From the IMG/VR virus record IMGVR_UViG_3300031952_000010, positions 1 through 64,000 of that record: a stretch of 64,000 nucleotides of DNA. The stretch is one strand, 5' to 3'. Of this stretch, positions 15,918 to 24,532 are shown one piece after another. The translations under genes were made by a program, and so were the position numbers. The notes beneath the pieces were generated by a model that worked only from the letters and a program-made list of their open reading frames with translations, searched no databases and had not been told where the DNA came from. The first letter of the stretch is position 1. The number at the start of each line of letters is the position of its first letter. The stretch comes from a virus.

Positions 15918-16589
15918 TTACTTCTTACTGATAACAACCTCATCAATAATACCGTACTTCAAAGCTTCCCCACTACTCAACCACAAATCTCGAGACGCGT
16001 CTTTCATAACCTGAGCAGGTTTCTTACCACAGTATTGTCCAAGTAAGTCAAATAATGTTTGGTTAATTTTTTTCCATTCAACCATATCAATTTCTGCATC
16101 TTGAATGTTACCTCTAAAACCTCCTGAGGATTGGTGTAACATTGTTCTTGAGAAACGTAATGATGAACGTTTACCTTTGGTACCTGCACCTAATAAGATT
16201 GAACCCATCGATGCTGCCATTCCTGTGTTTACAGTTCTAATATCACATTTGATATAGTCCATAACATCAACCATTGATAATCCTGACTTAACTGAACCAC
16301 CTGGTGAATCAATGTGCATTGTAATGTCAACCTTATCAACAGAATCCAAATACATTAATTGAGCTTGAACCACTGTTGACATATTATCATTAACTTCTCC
16401 AGCCACCCATAGTAATCTATCTCTCATTAATCGAGAAAAGATATCCATTTGGGTTACTCTCATCTCTCTTTCCTCCAAAATATAGGGGGTCATCGAGGAT
16501 TCTATTTGTTTCTCAACATAATGTAAATTCATTGATGAAACACCATGGTCACTCAACGCATACTTTTTAAAATCTTTTCCTAAATCCAT
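15918..16589 (-). CDS. clpP: ClpP-like serine peptidase (223 aa)
   Basis: The S14 peptidase family is recognisable: HIDSPGGS (92-99), the nucleophile Ser127 in NTGMAASMGS, His152 in MLHQ and Asp201 in SRDLWLSSGEALKYG, which complete the triad. Length is close to bacterial ClpP (about 200) with a 20-30 residue longer N-terminus. It could replace or modify the host Clp protease; an alternative is a ClpP-fold head-maturation protease, relevant because of the many leader peptides here. No Clp ATPase gene is in the window. Confidence 0.85.
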   Translation of the reverse strand: MDLGKDFKKYALSDHGVSSMNLHYVEKQIESSMTPYILEEREMRVTQMDIFSRLMRDRLLWVAGEVNDNMSTVVQAQLMYLDSVDKVDITMHIDSPGGSVKSGLSMVDVMDYIKCDIRTVNTGMAASMGSILLGAGTKGKRSSLRFSRTMLHQSSGGFRGNIQDAEIDMVEWKKINQTLFDLLGQYCGKKPAQVMKDASRDLWLSSGEALKYGIIDEVVISKK

Positions 16590-16643
16590 TCTTTAATTAG
16601 TTTTTTTAAATGATAAACAATTTTAGTTATAAATTCAAATAAA

Positions 16644-16668
16644 AAAGTCGGACTTTCACCCGACTTTA
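16644..16668 (-). terminator. Rho-independent terminator
   Basis: AAAGTCGG/CCGACTTT hairpin with an A-run on the plus strand, i.e. a T-tract for the minus-strand gene ending at 16674. Confidence 0.6.
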
Positions 16669-16673
16669 ATATT

Positions 16674-16907
16674 TTAGAGACCGTATTCTAATTGGTATTT
16701 CTCACCAAGTAATTCTTTGGCCTTAGCAACTGCTAATTCTTTAGTCTTTAACCCTTTTTCCTTTAATTTTTTTGCGTGATATAAACAATAATCTGTTGAT
16801 GTAACAGTTTGTTTAGTGTTTACAGTTTTCACTGTGTCTTTTGCATAAACATCGTAAAATCCAACTTTACAAATGTAACGCCCACGTAATCCTCCTTTTG
16901 TTGCCAT
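16674..16907 (-). CDS. Hypothetical protein (77 aa)
   Basis: A small basic protein with a Gly/Arg N-terminus, two Cys (CKVGFYD, DYCLYH) and a Lys-rich helical C-terminus. It lies between the clpP-like gene and envelope-protein genes on the same strand. Not recognised. Confidence 0.6.
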   Translation of the reverse strand: MATKGGLRGRYICKVGFYDVYAKDTVKTVNTKQTVTSTDYCLYHAKKLKEKGLKTKELAVAKAKELLGEKYQLEYGL

Positions 16908-16971
16908 TTTTTTTTCTTTTATTTTGGTTTAACTTATTTTTAACTCTACAAACTTACGTCAAAAAATCTAA

Positions 16972-17163
16972 TTAAACAACTTTTTTTCTAAAAATTTTAA
17001 ATAATTTTATCTTACGTTTCTTTTTATTTACGTTTGGTTTTTTTTGTTCAGGGGCAACCTCAACTCTATTATTAATAGTTAGTATCGGTTCTTTCTCACA
17101 CGAACTTATTAATAATGTAAATAATAAAACTAAAACGATACTACGACTTCCCACTTTAACCAC
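16972..17163 (-). CDS. Small predicted lipoprotein (63 aa)
   Basis: From the GTG at 17163 the protein has a basic start, a hydrophobic stretch and lipobox LISSC, then a short Pro/Lys-rich mature part ending in a strongly basic tail. A longer in-frame start at 17220 would overlap the upstream gene and bury the signal, so I prefer 17163. The tight 4-bp spacing to the gene at 17168 suggests an operon of envelope proteins. Confidence 0.5.
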   Translation of the reverse strand: MVKVGSRSIVLVLLFTLLISSCEKEPILTINNRVEVAPEQKKPNVNKKKRKIKLFKIFRKKVV

Positions 17164-17167
17164 CCGA

Positions 17168-17698
17168 TTATAAATTCTTAAATTGTTTAAATCTATAGTT
17201 AAGAACACCATTAAACCCAAATCCTGGATTAATTGCGTAATTGTAATTTGCCGTTAATCTAAATTGTAGATTACCACTTTTAGACAATTTAATTTTCTTA
17301 TAATAAAAAGATAATGACATTTGTGGAATAAATTCTGTTTTTGGGTAATACCCCATAAAACCAATAGGTGATATCACCATGTCAAATTTTTTAAATCTAC
17401 GACCGAAATCAAGTTGTGATGTTAGTATTGAATTAGGAGTTTGCATTACCATATCTTGACCTTGTCGTGACATAACTAAAGAATAAGAACCGTTGAAATG
17501 AATTATTAATGGGTATTTGTTATCGGTGATTTCTATCTCACCCGACATCCCTATAATGGGACTACGTAGAAAACTGTTTACTCCGCCTATACCTGACAAC
17601 CAAACTTTACGGTGTGTTGTATCTATTGGAGTGGGTTGACCACTTATTGGTAATATACTAATAAGGAATATTGTAAGTAAAAGAATTGATTGTTTCAT
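17168..17698 (-). CDS. Predicted outer-membrane beta-barrel protein (176 aa)
   Basis: The start at 17698 (MKQSILLLTIFLISILPISG) gives a clean Sec signal peptide. The mature protein alternates polar and hydrophobic residues in strands, with a terminal strand near FGFNGVLNYRFKQF, typical of a small outer-membrane barrel. A phage-encoded barrel may modify the infected cell surface, for example receptor masking. This is inference from pattern, not homology. Confidence 0.55.
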   Translation of the reverse strand: MKQSILLLTIFLISILPISGQPTPIDTTHRKVWLSGIGGVNSFLRSPIIGMSGEIEITDNKYPLIIHFNGSYSLVMSRQGQDMVMQTPNSILTSQLDFGRRFKKFDMVISPIGFMGYYPKTEFIPQMSLSFYYKKIKLSKSGNLQFRLTANYNYAINPGFGFNGVLNYRFKQFKNL

Positions 17699-17788
17699 CA
17701 ACATATATATTAACAATTGGGTTATTTAAGTATACAATAAAATTTAATTTTTTATTGATTAAACCATAAAAATCTTCTAAATTTGGTT

Positions 17789-18025
17789 ATGAAACGTGAT
17801 ATGTTTGAAAAAATGATTACCAAACTGTTTCCCGACCAAAAAATCGAGGTAGTTAGTTATGAAGTTTTATTAAAAAATAAATTGGATGAGAATGGTGAAT
17901 GGGTTTTAGATACTCCTGCAGTTTTTGTTGATATCAGATGTGAAGATTTTGACAATAAAGGTTTGTATTTAACCGACTATTTCACTAATTTTACAGGACA
18001 CGAATTTGCAATAAATAAAGTATAG
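17789..18025 (+). CDS. Hypothetical protein (78 aa)
   Basis: It begins MKRDMFEKMITKLFPDQKIE, a helical start like those of the genes at 11612 and 11918. The rest is an acidic beta-rich domain. The ATG at 17789 is preferred over a TTG two codons upstream. It is the first of four closely spaced genes leading to thymidylate synthase. Confidence 0.55.
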   Translation: MKRDMFEKMITKLFPDQKIEVVSYEVLLKNKLDENGEWVLDTPAVFVDIRCEDFDNKGLYLTDYFTNFTGHEFAINKV

Positions 18026-18027
18026 GT

Positions 18028-18213
18028 ATGAAATGGTTTTTTGAAACGTCAGGATTGGTAAAAATTAATGGTATGATATGGATTATACCATGTGTTAGTA
18101 TTTGGTATGACAGTCAAAGATTTCTTGAGACTGGTGTGTACACTAAATCATTTGGTATACAAGTATCATTTTTAAGATGGGCTTGGGGAGCTTACGCACA
18201 ACAAGGTTATTAG
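18028..18213 (+). CDS. Small Trp-rich protein (61 aa)
   Basis: Six Trp in 61 residues and a hydrophobic middle (GMIWIIPCVSIWYD) suggest membrane or interface association. It lies 2 bp downstream of the preceding gene and 1 bp before the next. Not recognised. Confidence 0.5.
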   Translation: MKWFFETSGLVKINGMIWIIPCVSIWYDSQRFLETGVYTKSFGIQVSFLRWAWGAYAQQGY

Positions 18214-18214
18214 T

Positions 18215-18610
18215 ATGAAGAAAAACCCCGATTTAATTGTTTGGTCAGAAGAAAATGGGTATGATGCTAAGTTTAAAGAATACCCAACAAATATTGGTGC
18301 CCCATCATTCCAATTACCAAACGTATCTTTAATTAGAACTCAGGCATCTAAAAAAATGATGGACGTGTTTGAAAGGGAGAAGTTAGAACTGATTGAAAGA
18401 GCGGAAAAACTCACCAACGAATTTAACGATTCTTTAATGGTGTGGGAATCTAAAATATCGTTTGACCCTATCGTAGGAAAAACCTATTATTTATACGACT
18501 TTGGTGGTGTAAAGACATTAAGTCTCATTTCACCCCAAGAATGGAGTAAAAATGACTGTTTTATAGGTAGTTTTACGTTAAATTCGGATAATAAATGGTT
18601 AAGAAATTAA
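18215..18610 (+). CDS. DUF2452-like protein (131 aa)
   Basis: The C-terminal half, VGKTYYLYDFGGVKTLSLI followed by SPQEWSKNDCFIGSF, matches the conserved core of DUF2452, a family of unknown function present in bacteria and eukaryotes (human C1orf50). A helical segment (about 50-80) precedes it, as in the family. It sits directly before thyA. Confidence 0.65.
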   Translation: MKKNPDLIVWSEENGYDAKFKEYPTNIGAPSFQLPNVSLIRTQASKKMMDVFEREKLELIERAEKLTNEFNDSLMVWESKISFDPIVGKTYYLYDFGGVKTLSLISPQEWSKNDCFIGSFTLNSDNKWLRN

Positions 18611-18614
18611 AAAT

Positions 18615-19802
18615 ATGAACAATATAGATAAAAAATACCAAGAGTTACTTCAAGACATTTTAGGTAACGGTATAAAGAAAAAAGACAGAACGGGTACAGG
18701 TACCATTTCAGTATTTGGTAGACAAATCCGTCATAAAATGAGTGAAGGGTTTCCATTACTTACAACTAAAAAAATGCCATTCAAAACAATCACAACAGAA
18801 TTGTTATGGTTCCTTCAAGGCAACACAAACATCAAATATCTTGTTGATAACAATTGTCATATTTGGGATGGTGATGCGTATAAGAATTATCTACATAAAG
18901 TTATTCGTGATAAAGACATTCTACATTATCTAAAATCATATTCAGTAGACGCCAATGGTGTGCCAACTATTGAACCTTATTCTCAAGAAGAATTCATCAA
19001 CAAAATTAAAACAGATGATAAGTTTGCTAAGAAGTGGGGTGAGTTAGGTCCAATTTATGGTAAGCAATGGAGAAGTTGGGGTAGAAAAAATGTAGTAAAT
19101 TATGATTTAGAAAATGTAAAAAGTTCTGACCAAGTTAAGGTTATGGACTTAATTCGTAATGATGGTGATTATAGTAAATATGATGTTAAAGTAACGTACC
19201 AAAATAATTCAATAGACCAAATCGCAAATCTAATCAACGAACTTAAAACAAATCCAGACTCAAGACGATTAATGGTTAATGCTTGGAATGTGGGTGATTT
19301 GGATAAAATGACTTTACCACCTTGTCATTATGGATTTCAAGTTTATACAAGAGAATTAAAGAAGTTAGAACGAATAAACATTGCTATTGAAAGAAAACTA
19401 ACACATGAAACGGCTCATTTAACCAAAGACTTTGATTACCAAAAATGGTGTGATGAACAAAATATCCCAACCAGAGCAATCTCTTTAATGTTTAATATGA
19501 GAAGTACCGACGTAGGATTGGGGTTGAGTTTCAATTTATCATCATACGGATTATTATTGATGATGATTGCTAAACAAGTTAATATGGTTCCTGACGAATT
19601 GATTTACAATGGCGGAGACGTTCATTTATATCTTAATCACATTGAACCGATTAAAGAACAATTAATAAGAGAACCATATGAATTACCTATTCTAAAATTA
19701 TCCGATAGAGTCGTTAATGATATTTCGGAATATACTTTGGATGATATTAAACTTGAAGGTTACCAGTCACATCCGACAATAAAATTACCACTTTCTAATT
19801 GA
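18615..19802 (+). CDS. thyA: Thymidylate synthase (395 aa)
   Basis: It converts dUMP to dTMP using methylenetetrahydrofolate. DRTGTGT (24-30) is the phosphate-binding loop, Cys237 in LPPCHYGFQ is the nucleophile, and FNMRSTDVGLGLSFN and NGGDVHLYLNHIEPIKEQ are conserved. At 395 aa it is much longer than the usual 264-316; extra segments lie at about 95-140, 155-200 and 246-285. These positions vary in other ThyA proteins. The catalytic residues are intact. Confidence 0.95.
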   Translation: MNNIDKKYQELLQDILGNGIKKKDRTGTGTISVFGRQIRHKMSEGFPLLTTKKMPFKTITTELLWFLQGNTNIKYLVDNNCHIWDGDAYKNYLHKVIRDKDILHYLKSYSVDANGVPTIEPYSQEEFINKIKTDDKFAKKWGELGPIYGKQWRSWGRKNVVNYDLENVKSSDQVKVMDLIRNDGDYSKYDVKVTYQNNSIDQIANLINELKTNPDSRRLMVNAWNVGDLDKMTLPPCHYGFQVYTRELKKLERINIAIERKLTHETAHLTKDFDYQKWCDEQNIPTRAISLMFNMRSTDVGLGLSFNLSSYGLLLMMIAKQVNMVPDELIYNGGDVHLYLNHIEPIKEQLIREPYELPILKLSDRVVNDISEYTLDDIKLEGYQSHPTIKLPLSN

Positions 19803-19808
19803 TTAATT

Positions 19809-20351
19809 ATGAAAAAATTAATTGACGTATTAACAGAGGCAACAGGACAAACATTTGACTATGGTTGTGTTATGTTGTATTTCTCATTTCTTGAGATAAA
19901 TAAAATTCACGATATAATCAATCCTAAAGACATTTACACCGAAGAGGGTGATAGGTCATTTGGATTAGAAGATGAACCCCATACAACCCTCCTATTTGGG
20001 TTACACGAAGGTGTCACAACTCAAGACGTTCAGAGTGTTTTGGATAAATTTAAATATGGTACTTGTACTATCGGTAACGCATCTTTATTTGAGAACAAAG
20101 ATTATGATGTTCTTAAGTTTGACGTGAGGGGTAAAAACCTACATGAAACTAATAAACTGTTGAAGGAGTTCCCATACACAAATAGTTTCCCTGACTACCA
20201 TCCACATTTAACTATCGGGTATTTAATACCAGGTACTGGTAAAAAATATACTAAAGATTTAAGTGGTGTTCAGTTTTCTTTAACTCCTGAATATGCGGTT
20301 TATTCAAAACCTGACGGAGAAAAAGTTAAAATAAAAATTAATGTAGGTTAA
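19809..20351 (+). CDS. 2H phosphoesterase family protein (180 aa)
   Basis: Two HxT motifs, His58-Thr-Thr60 (EPHTTLLFGLH) and His133-Leu-Thr135 (YHPHLTIGYL), define the 2H phosphoesterase superfamily, which includes RNA ligase/cyclic phosphodiesterases and the T4 anti-CBASS nuclease Acb1. The N-terminus MKKLIDVLTEATGQ contains LTE/A, a good prohead-protease-like site. It follows thyA by 6 bp. Substrate cannot be decided from sequence; an anti-CBASS role is a hypothesis. Confidence 0.75.
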   Translation: MKKLIDVLTEATGQTFDYGCVMLYFSFLEINKIHDIINPKDIYTEEGDRSFGLEDEPHTTLLFGLHEGVTTQDVQSVLDKFKYGTCTIGNASLFENKDYDVLKFDVRGKNLHETNKLLKEFPYTNSFPDYHPHLTIGYLIPGTGKKYTKDLSGVQFSLTPEYAVYSKPDGEKVKIKINVG

Positions 20352-20606
20352 ATGATAATACATATTTTGGTTGAGGAATTTGAAGAGGAGTTTAAGACTC
20401 CATGGAAAGCGGGATTGATTAACTCACCAGCAATAGATTATGCGACCAATGCAATACACGGATGGTTTGAAGGTAAAGATAGTATTATTTTTAAATTTAA
20501 AGATTATGGATTTATCAATGATAATCGATTTTGTACTTATAACTTATCATCAGGCGCTGCAGGAATAACAATACAAATAATTAAAACAAGAGAAGATGTT
20601 AATTAA
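20352..20606 (+). CDS. Hypothetical protein (84 aa)
   Basis: An acidic protein starting MIIHILVEEFEEEF. It begins 1 bp after the preceding stop and overlaps the next gene by 11 bp. Not recognised. Confidence 0.55.
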   Translation: MIIHILVEEFEEEFKTPWKAGLINSPAIDYATNAIHGWFEGKDSIIFKFKDYGFINDNRFCTYNLSSGAAGITIQIIKTREDVN

Positions 20607-21282
20607 AAATAAAACACCATATATTGGTAAACTTAAATTAAAATTTGAAAAATATCCTGAGTATTCGGGGAGAAGTGTTTTAAACAATGTGCACCTTAAT
20701 TTGGGGTTTACTAAGTTGGTATCTCGTATGACACCAAGACAAACTTTGGAAGGAGGTCCAAGTAATATTGACCCAAATAAAATTGAATTGATTGAGAAAT
20801 ACACTGAGGGTGTTATTGGGGTTCATAAGTTTGGACCTGACAATGAGTATGTTTTGGAGAATTCTTTTCTAACTAAAGATGGTGTATACATTGGGGATAT
20901 TAAACGAGCTTGGTGGTATTACAATAAAAATATGAAAGTATGTAATGACTACCCTCACGGTGTTGCTGAAGTATATGAAGGACAAACTTTAATAGGTTAT
21001 TATGGATATACCCATAGAGGTGGCTCTATGTTTAAAATTGGTGATAGATTGTTTGATGAATCATATGTACCAAAGGAAGATGATTATGAAGAATGGGAAT
21101 GGGAAGGTTACAAACAAAAGTTTATGGAATCTTATAAAAAATCAGATGATTTTGACCAAGAGTGGTTGTTTAATGATGGAGTTGCATCGGTTGTACCGTT
21201 CAAAAAAAGAGGATGTAAAATAATTGAGAATTGGTCGGAAGTTAAAGAGGCCGCAATAAATATGTCTAAATACCTCTCTTAA
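20596..21282 (+). CDS. Hypothetical protein (228 aa)
   Basis: Not recognised. It is a soluble protein rich in Tyr, Trp and Gly with a very acidic segment at 156-166 (PKEDDYEEWEWEG). It is the last gene of the thyA unit and converges on the gene at 21284 with a 1-bp gap. Confidence 0.55.
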   Translation: MLIKNKTPYIGKLKLKFEKYPEYSGRSVLNNVHLNLGFTKLVSRMTPRQTLEGGPSNIDPNKIELIEKYTEGVIGVHKFGPDNEYVLENSFLTKDGVYIGDIKRAWWYYNKNMKVCNDYPHGVAEVYEGQTLIGYYGYTHRGGSMFKIGDRLFDESYVPKEDDYEEWEWEGYKQKFMESYKKSDDFDQEWLFNDGVASVVPFKKRGCKIIENWSEVKEAAINMSKYLS

Positions 21283-21283
21283 A

Positions 21284-22078
21284 TTACGCTAAATTTAAGT
21301 CACTACTTGTCATGACTGAAGCTACTTTATCTTGATTTAATAATGAAGTGTTTTTCCTATCAGCAATTGCTTGTCTAATTAATTCGTTATCTGATTTACC
21401 TTCCTTAACTTTATCATTTAAACTTTTAGCGAATTTTTGGAAAAACCCTGAACCATTCCAACTAGCGTATGAGAAGTGCATTAATAATCTATCATTAGAT
21501 TCAACACGTTTTTTAAGTTCAGTTGAAAAATAATTTCCTGAATTTCTATCATAACTATGTTTCATTATTTTGGCGGCCAAAGTTTTTAAAGTATTTTCTA
21601 ATTCACCACCTTTATAATTCCATTTCCATTTTTTACAAAATTGGTCCATACCCATGTCAGATTTTTGTTTGTCAATAATCCTAAAAAATTCTTTACCATC
21701 AGAGGTTTTTTCGATGTCACCGTTATATCTATCAAGTCCAAACATAGTTTCTGTTGACTTACCCATACCACTACTTGGGTGCCCGCACTTTGGATTCCAA
21801 TAACCACCTTCAAATTTATCAATAACTTTTTTAGTAACCTTTAACCATTTAGAATCCACAGAACCTGAGGTTTTATCGTTTAAGTATGAATCATCGCCTG
21901 ATGTAGTATCGTCAGTCTCAATTGAGTCGTCTGACGAAGGTGAAGATTTAAGTTTACCCTCAACACCCGCTAACGCGGCTTTAATCATTCTTGTTACAAA
22001 ATTATCCTCTTGTTCAGATAAGTTATATAAAGACCTGATTTCCTTTTTTTCGGATTCGTTAATAATTAATTTCTTCAT
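21284..22078 (-). CDS. Class C leader protein, putative muramidase-like hydrolase (264 aa)
   Basis: The leader LIINESEKKEIRSLYNLSEQ (residues 4-23) matches the gene at 58112 and ends with candidate site LSE/Q. A low-complexity Ser/Asp linker (about 42-72) follows. The C-terminal domain (about 75-255) starts with KKVIDKFEGGYWNPKCGH and has STETMFGLDR and ASWNGSGFFQKF. These resemble the E-G-G-Y/W and YGI/FGL elements of GH108-like phage lysozymes. Wall degradation during entry is plausible but not proven. Confidence 0.6.
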   Translation of the reverse strand: MKKLIINESEKKEIRSLYNLSEQEDNFVTRMIKAALAGVEGKLKSSPSSDDSIETDDTTSGDDSYLNDKTSGSVDSKWLKVTKKVIDKFEGGYWNPKCGHPSSGMGKSTETMFGLDRYNGDIEKTSDGKEFFRIIDKQKSDMGMDQFCKKWKWNYKGGELENTLKTLAAKIMKHSYDRNSGNYFSTELKKRVESNDRLLMHFSYASWNGSGFFQKFAKSLNDKVKEGKSDNELIRQAIADRKNTSLLNQDKVASVMTSSDLNLA

Positions 22079-22095
22079 TTGATAAAAATATATCT

Positions 22096-22102
22096 ATAAA
22101 TA
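22096..22102 (-). promoter_or_regulatory. Late-type TATTTAT box
   Basis: On the minus strand, 17 bp before the ATG at 22078. Confidence 0.5.
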
Positions 22103-22139
22103 CTTTGTTATCAAGAATAAGTTATTATCACTTATTGAA

Positions 22140-22146
22140 TATTTAT
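22140..22146 (+). promoter_or_regulatory. Late-type TATTTAT box
   Basis: The box ends 5 bp before the ATG at 22152. Confidence 0.6.
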
Positions 22147-22151
22147 AATCA

Positions 22152-22541
22152 ATGAAAGTAACTATAAAACATATTAATTCTGAGATACCTAAAGACGAGT
22201 ATATATTATTTGATGATTTTATGAAATTTCTACAGAAAGAATTTCCATTAAAGAATAATATAACAGTAATATTTTTAGGTGAACGAAAAGGTGATATGAC
22301 TACAGGTAGTAGAACTAAGGATAACGAATTGAAAATACTTTCTAAAGGTAGAATGAATCGTGATATCTTAAGAACTTTGGCTCATGAATGGATTCATGAA
22401 CACCAAAGAACTATTCTTAAGAGAGGTCAAGGACCTAATATTGGTGGTAGAAACGAAAACGAAGCTAATTCTGGCGCGGGTATCCTGATGAAAAAATTTG
22501 AAAAATCATTTCCTGATACTGAAGAACAAATCTATCAGTAA
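22152..22541 (+). CDS. Putative zinc metallopeptidase (HEWIH), 129 aa
   Basis: His78-Glu79-Trp-Ile-His82 is an HExxH zinc motif, with Glu102/Glu104 (GGRNENEANSG) as candidate third ligand. The N-terminal 75 residues form a small alpha/beta domain. It lacks a class A-D leader but has a TATTTAT box at the usual spacing. Substrate is unknown. Confidence 0.65.
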   Translation: MKVTIKHINSEIPKDEYILFDDFMKFLQKEFPLKNNITVIFLGERKGDMTTGSRTKDNELKILSKGRMNRDILRTLAHEWIHEHQRTILKRGQGPNIGGRNENEANSGAGILMKKFEKSFPDTEEQIYQ

Positions 22542-23105
22542 TTAAATTTCAGATAAATAACTCCAATTTTTTTGATAATCTTTGTTGGTCGAACAAAATT
22601 CTGCATAACCATTAATAATTGGTCGACCAGTATTATAACAACCACAGACAATTGCCCAATTTGAATACTTGTTGTGTAATCTACGTAATAACTTCATACT
22701 AATTTCAATATTTAATTCCATGTCGTTACGTAATTTTCTTACAGGAACAGAACTTTTATTAATCAGTTTAGCGGTTGACGGCATAATCTGCATTGGACCT
22801 TCGGCACCTACAGTGGAAGTTTGACTTGGGTTATAGTTCCAATGAAACGGTCCTTGATATCGTGTCTCCAAAAATGCAATGTTATATGCAATATATTTTG
22901 GAATTTCATAAATAACCGAATACTTCTCAATCAATTCATACATTTTAAGGGAAGTGGGTGATGTTTTCACACCACTCGACTTGCCTAATTCAATACGAGA
23001 TTCTAAAATAGAATCAGTTGAGGAATTAAGACTTGATAATGATGATAGAATCACCAAACAAGAAATTGCCGCTATTGAAAATAGTAAGATTGCTCGTAAA
23101 TTCAT
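22542..23105 (-). CDS. SLT-type lytic transglycosylase (187 aa)
   Basis: An N-terminal hydrophobic anchor or signal (residues 5-25) is followed by an SLT fold: catalytic Glu80 in AFLETRY, GAEGPMQIMPSTA (100-112) and CGCYNTG (154-160). These enzymes cleave peptidoglycan to 1,6-anhydromuramic products. Probably used in lysis or local wall opening. It lies 2 bp downstream of the membrane-protein gene at 23108. Confidence 0.85.
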   Translation of the reverse strand: MNLRAILLFSIAAISCLVILSSLSSLNSSTDSILESRIELGKSSGVKTSPTSLKMYELIEKYSVIYEIPKYIAYNIAFLETRYQGPFHWNYNPSQTSTVGAEGPMQIMPSTAKLINKSSVPVRKLRNDMELNIEISMKLLRRLHNKYSNWAIVCGCYNTGRPIINGYAEFCSTNKDYQKNWSYLSEI

Positions 23106-23107
23106 AA

Positions 23108-23446
23108 TTATTGTGTTACCTTAGTTAATGATGTGTGTTGACCCCAAACATTTTTAGCGTACAATTTAAAAATTGTTGTTCCGATTGAGTCCTGATAAAC
23201 AGTGTAGTTACCCGTTTTATTGTCGATAACAATTAGGTTGTTACTTTCATCAATCGCCAAGTTAACGTCAGTTTTTAAAACTTTTGTTACTTGATAGGTT
23301 GGTTTTTCTTTTTTAGTTGTGGATTTATTGTAATAAATACCTACAAAAAAAGACGCCACTGCGGCACATACGATAATCACATAAATAACCGCATTTTTTA
23401 GAACTTTTTTTACTGACTCAACTAATACTTTGATTTTTTCTTTCAT
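23108..23446 (-). CDS. Single-pass membrane protein (112 aa)
   Basis: A basic N-terminus, one membrane helix (about 19-38) and a soluble beta-rich C-terminal domain suggest an inner-membrane protein with a periplasmic domain. Operon position with the lytic transglycosylase suggests a role in lysis or wall processing. Not recognised. Confidence 0.6.
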   Translation of the reverse strand: MKEKIKVLVESVKKVLKNAVIYVIIVCAAVASFFVGIYYNKSTTKKEKPTYQVTKVLKTDVNLAIDESNNLIVIDNKTGNYTVYQDSIGTTIFKLYAKNVWGQHTSLTKVTQ

Positions 23447-23531
23447 AATTTAAAATTTAAAGGTTTCTGTAAATGTTAGGTGTTTTTTAGTTATTAACAA
23501 ACTTATTAACAAAAAAATAGTTAGTACCTCC

Positions 23532-23957
23532 TTAAGAGATACCAACTACTTGTAAGTCAAAAATTAATTTTTTACCTGCCAAAGGGTGGTTAGCATCAAG
23601 AACGACCATGTCTTCCTTAACTTCGGTTACCTTTACATTAACAGGTCCCATAGGCCCCATACCTTGTAACATTTCGCCTTCTTTAACACCTTCAGGTACA
23701 TTTACTCTTGGAACTTCAGTAACCATTTCAGGGTTAACGTCTCCATAAGCATCTGCAGATTCAATCTCGATGGTTTTAGTCTCTCCTTCAGACATGTCGA
23801 TTAATCCAGCCTCAAAACCTTTAATTAGTTGTCCCTGTCCTAATACAGTTTCCAACGGTTCTCGACCTTCTACCAAGGAAGAATCAAATATTGTTCCATC
23901 CTCTAACTTTCCTGTGTAGTGAACTTTTACAGTATCACCATTTTGAATTTTTCTCAT
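23532..23957 (-). CDS. slyD: SlyD-like FKBP peptidyl-prolyl isomerase (141 aa)
   Basis: FKBP motifs are clear: GDTVKVHYTGKLEDGTIFDSS (split across 7-27), GQGQLIKGFEAGL (40-52) and DAYGDVNPEMV (69-79), followed by an insert-in-flap chaperone segment and the return of the FKBP strands (HPLAGKKLIFDLQV). The His-rich tail of E. coli SlyD is missing. It catalyses proline isomerisation and assists folding; with dnaK and clpP it forms a protein-quality-control set. Confidence 0.88.
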   Translation of the reverse strand: MRKIQNGDTVKVHYTGKLEDGTIFDSSLVEGREPLETVLGQGQLIKGFEAGLIDMSEGETKTIEIESADAYGDVNPEMVTEVPRVNVPEGVKEGEMLQGMGPMGPVNVKVTEVKEDMVVLDANHPLAGKKLIFDLQVVGIS

Positions 23958-24075
23958 AGTTTATCTTATTTTTAATAAATGTAGGACTAACTAGTTGAAT
24001 AATCAAATATTTTTTTGATTTAAAAAAAGTTATAGGTTATACTTATCATTAATAACCCTCTAAAACCCCCTTATT

Positions 24076-24270
24076 ATGTTAAATGAAGAATTTATTGAAG
24101 AAATGTATTGGTCGGCATATAGTTCAAACGTAATTGAAGAATTTAGGTCTTCAGTATCGGAAGAGTCACTTAAAAACCCAAAAACAACAAGATATGATAT
24201 TGTTGAAAAAGTATTTTTTAAGTTTGTTAAGGAAGGTAAGATTGAGTTTATAACTTCAGACCTTATATAA
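24076..24270 (+). CDS. Small hypothetical protein (64 aa)
   Basis: An acidic helical protein (MLNEEFIEEMYWSAYSSN...). It converges on the gene at 24263 with an 8-bp overlap. Not recognised. Confidence 0.5.
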   Translation: MLNEEFIEEMYWSAYSSNVIEEFRSSVSEESLKNPKTTRYDIVEKVFFKFVKEGKIEFITSDLI

Positions 24271-24532
24271 TATCAATCGAGGTTACTATTGCGATTTTCT
24301 GACTAATCCCCATAAATTTCCAAGATTCCTCAATTAATAAATTAATTCCTGTTGGATAAACATCTTCGGTTAATTCGATACTGTTAATATATAATTTACA
24401 ATCAACAACAAAAGTTCCGCTATTGGTTGAGTACTTTACGTAATTTACCACAACATAACTGCCCAAACCAAAAAGTAGTTCCAAATCAGATTTGAAAATC
24501 TTATTTAATAGAATTTCGAGACATTTTTTCAT
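24263..24532 (-). CDS. Hypothetical protein (89 aa)
   Basis: A small alpha/beta protein starting MKKCLEILLNKIFKSDLELL, again the amphipathic helical start common in this region. Its start codon lies inside a 9-bp inverted repeat (24530-24551), so initiation may be regulated. Not recognised. Confidence 0.5.
   Translation of the reverse strand: MKKCLEILLNKIFKSDLELLFGLGSYVVVNYVKYSTNSGTFVVDCKLYINSIELTEDVYPTGINLLIEESWKFMGISQKIAIVTSIDII

Noticed and set aside
15918-16589. ClpP-like protein as the phage prohead protease
   Set aside because: Possible, but the sequence is close to canonical ClpP with all triad positions, and no capsid or scaffold genes are adjacent. Kept only as an alternative.
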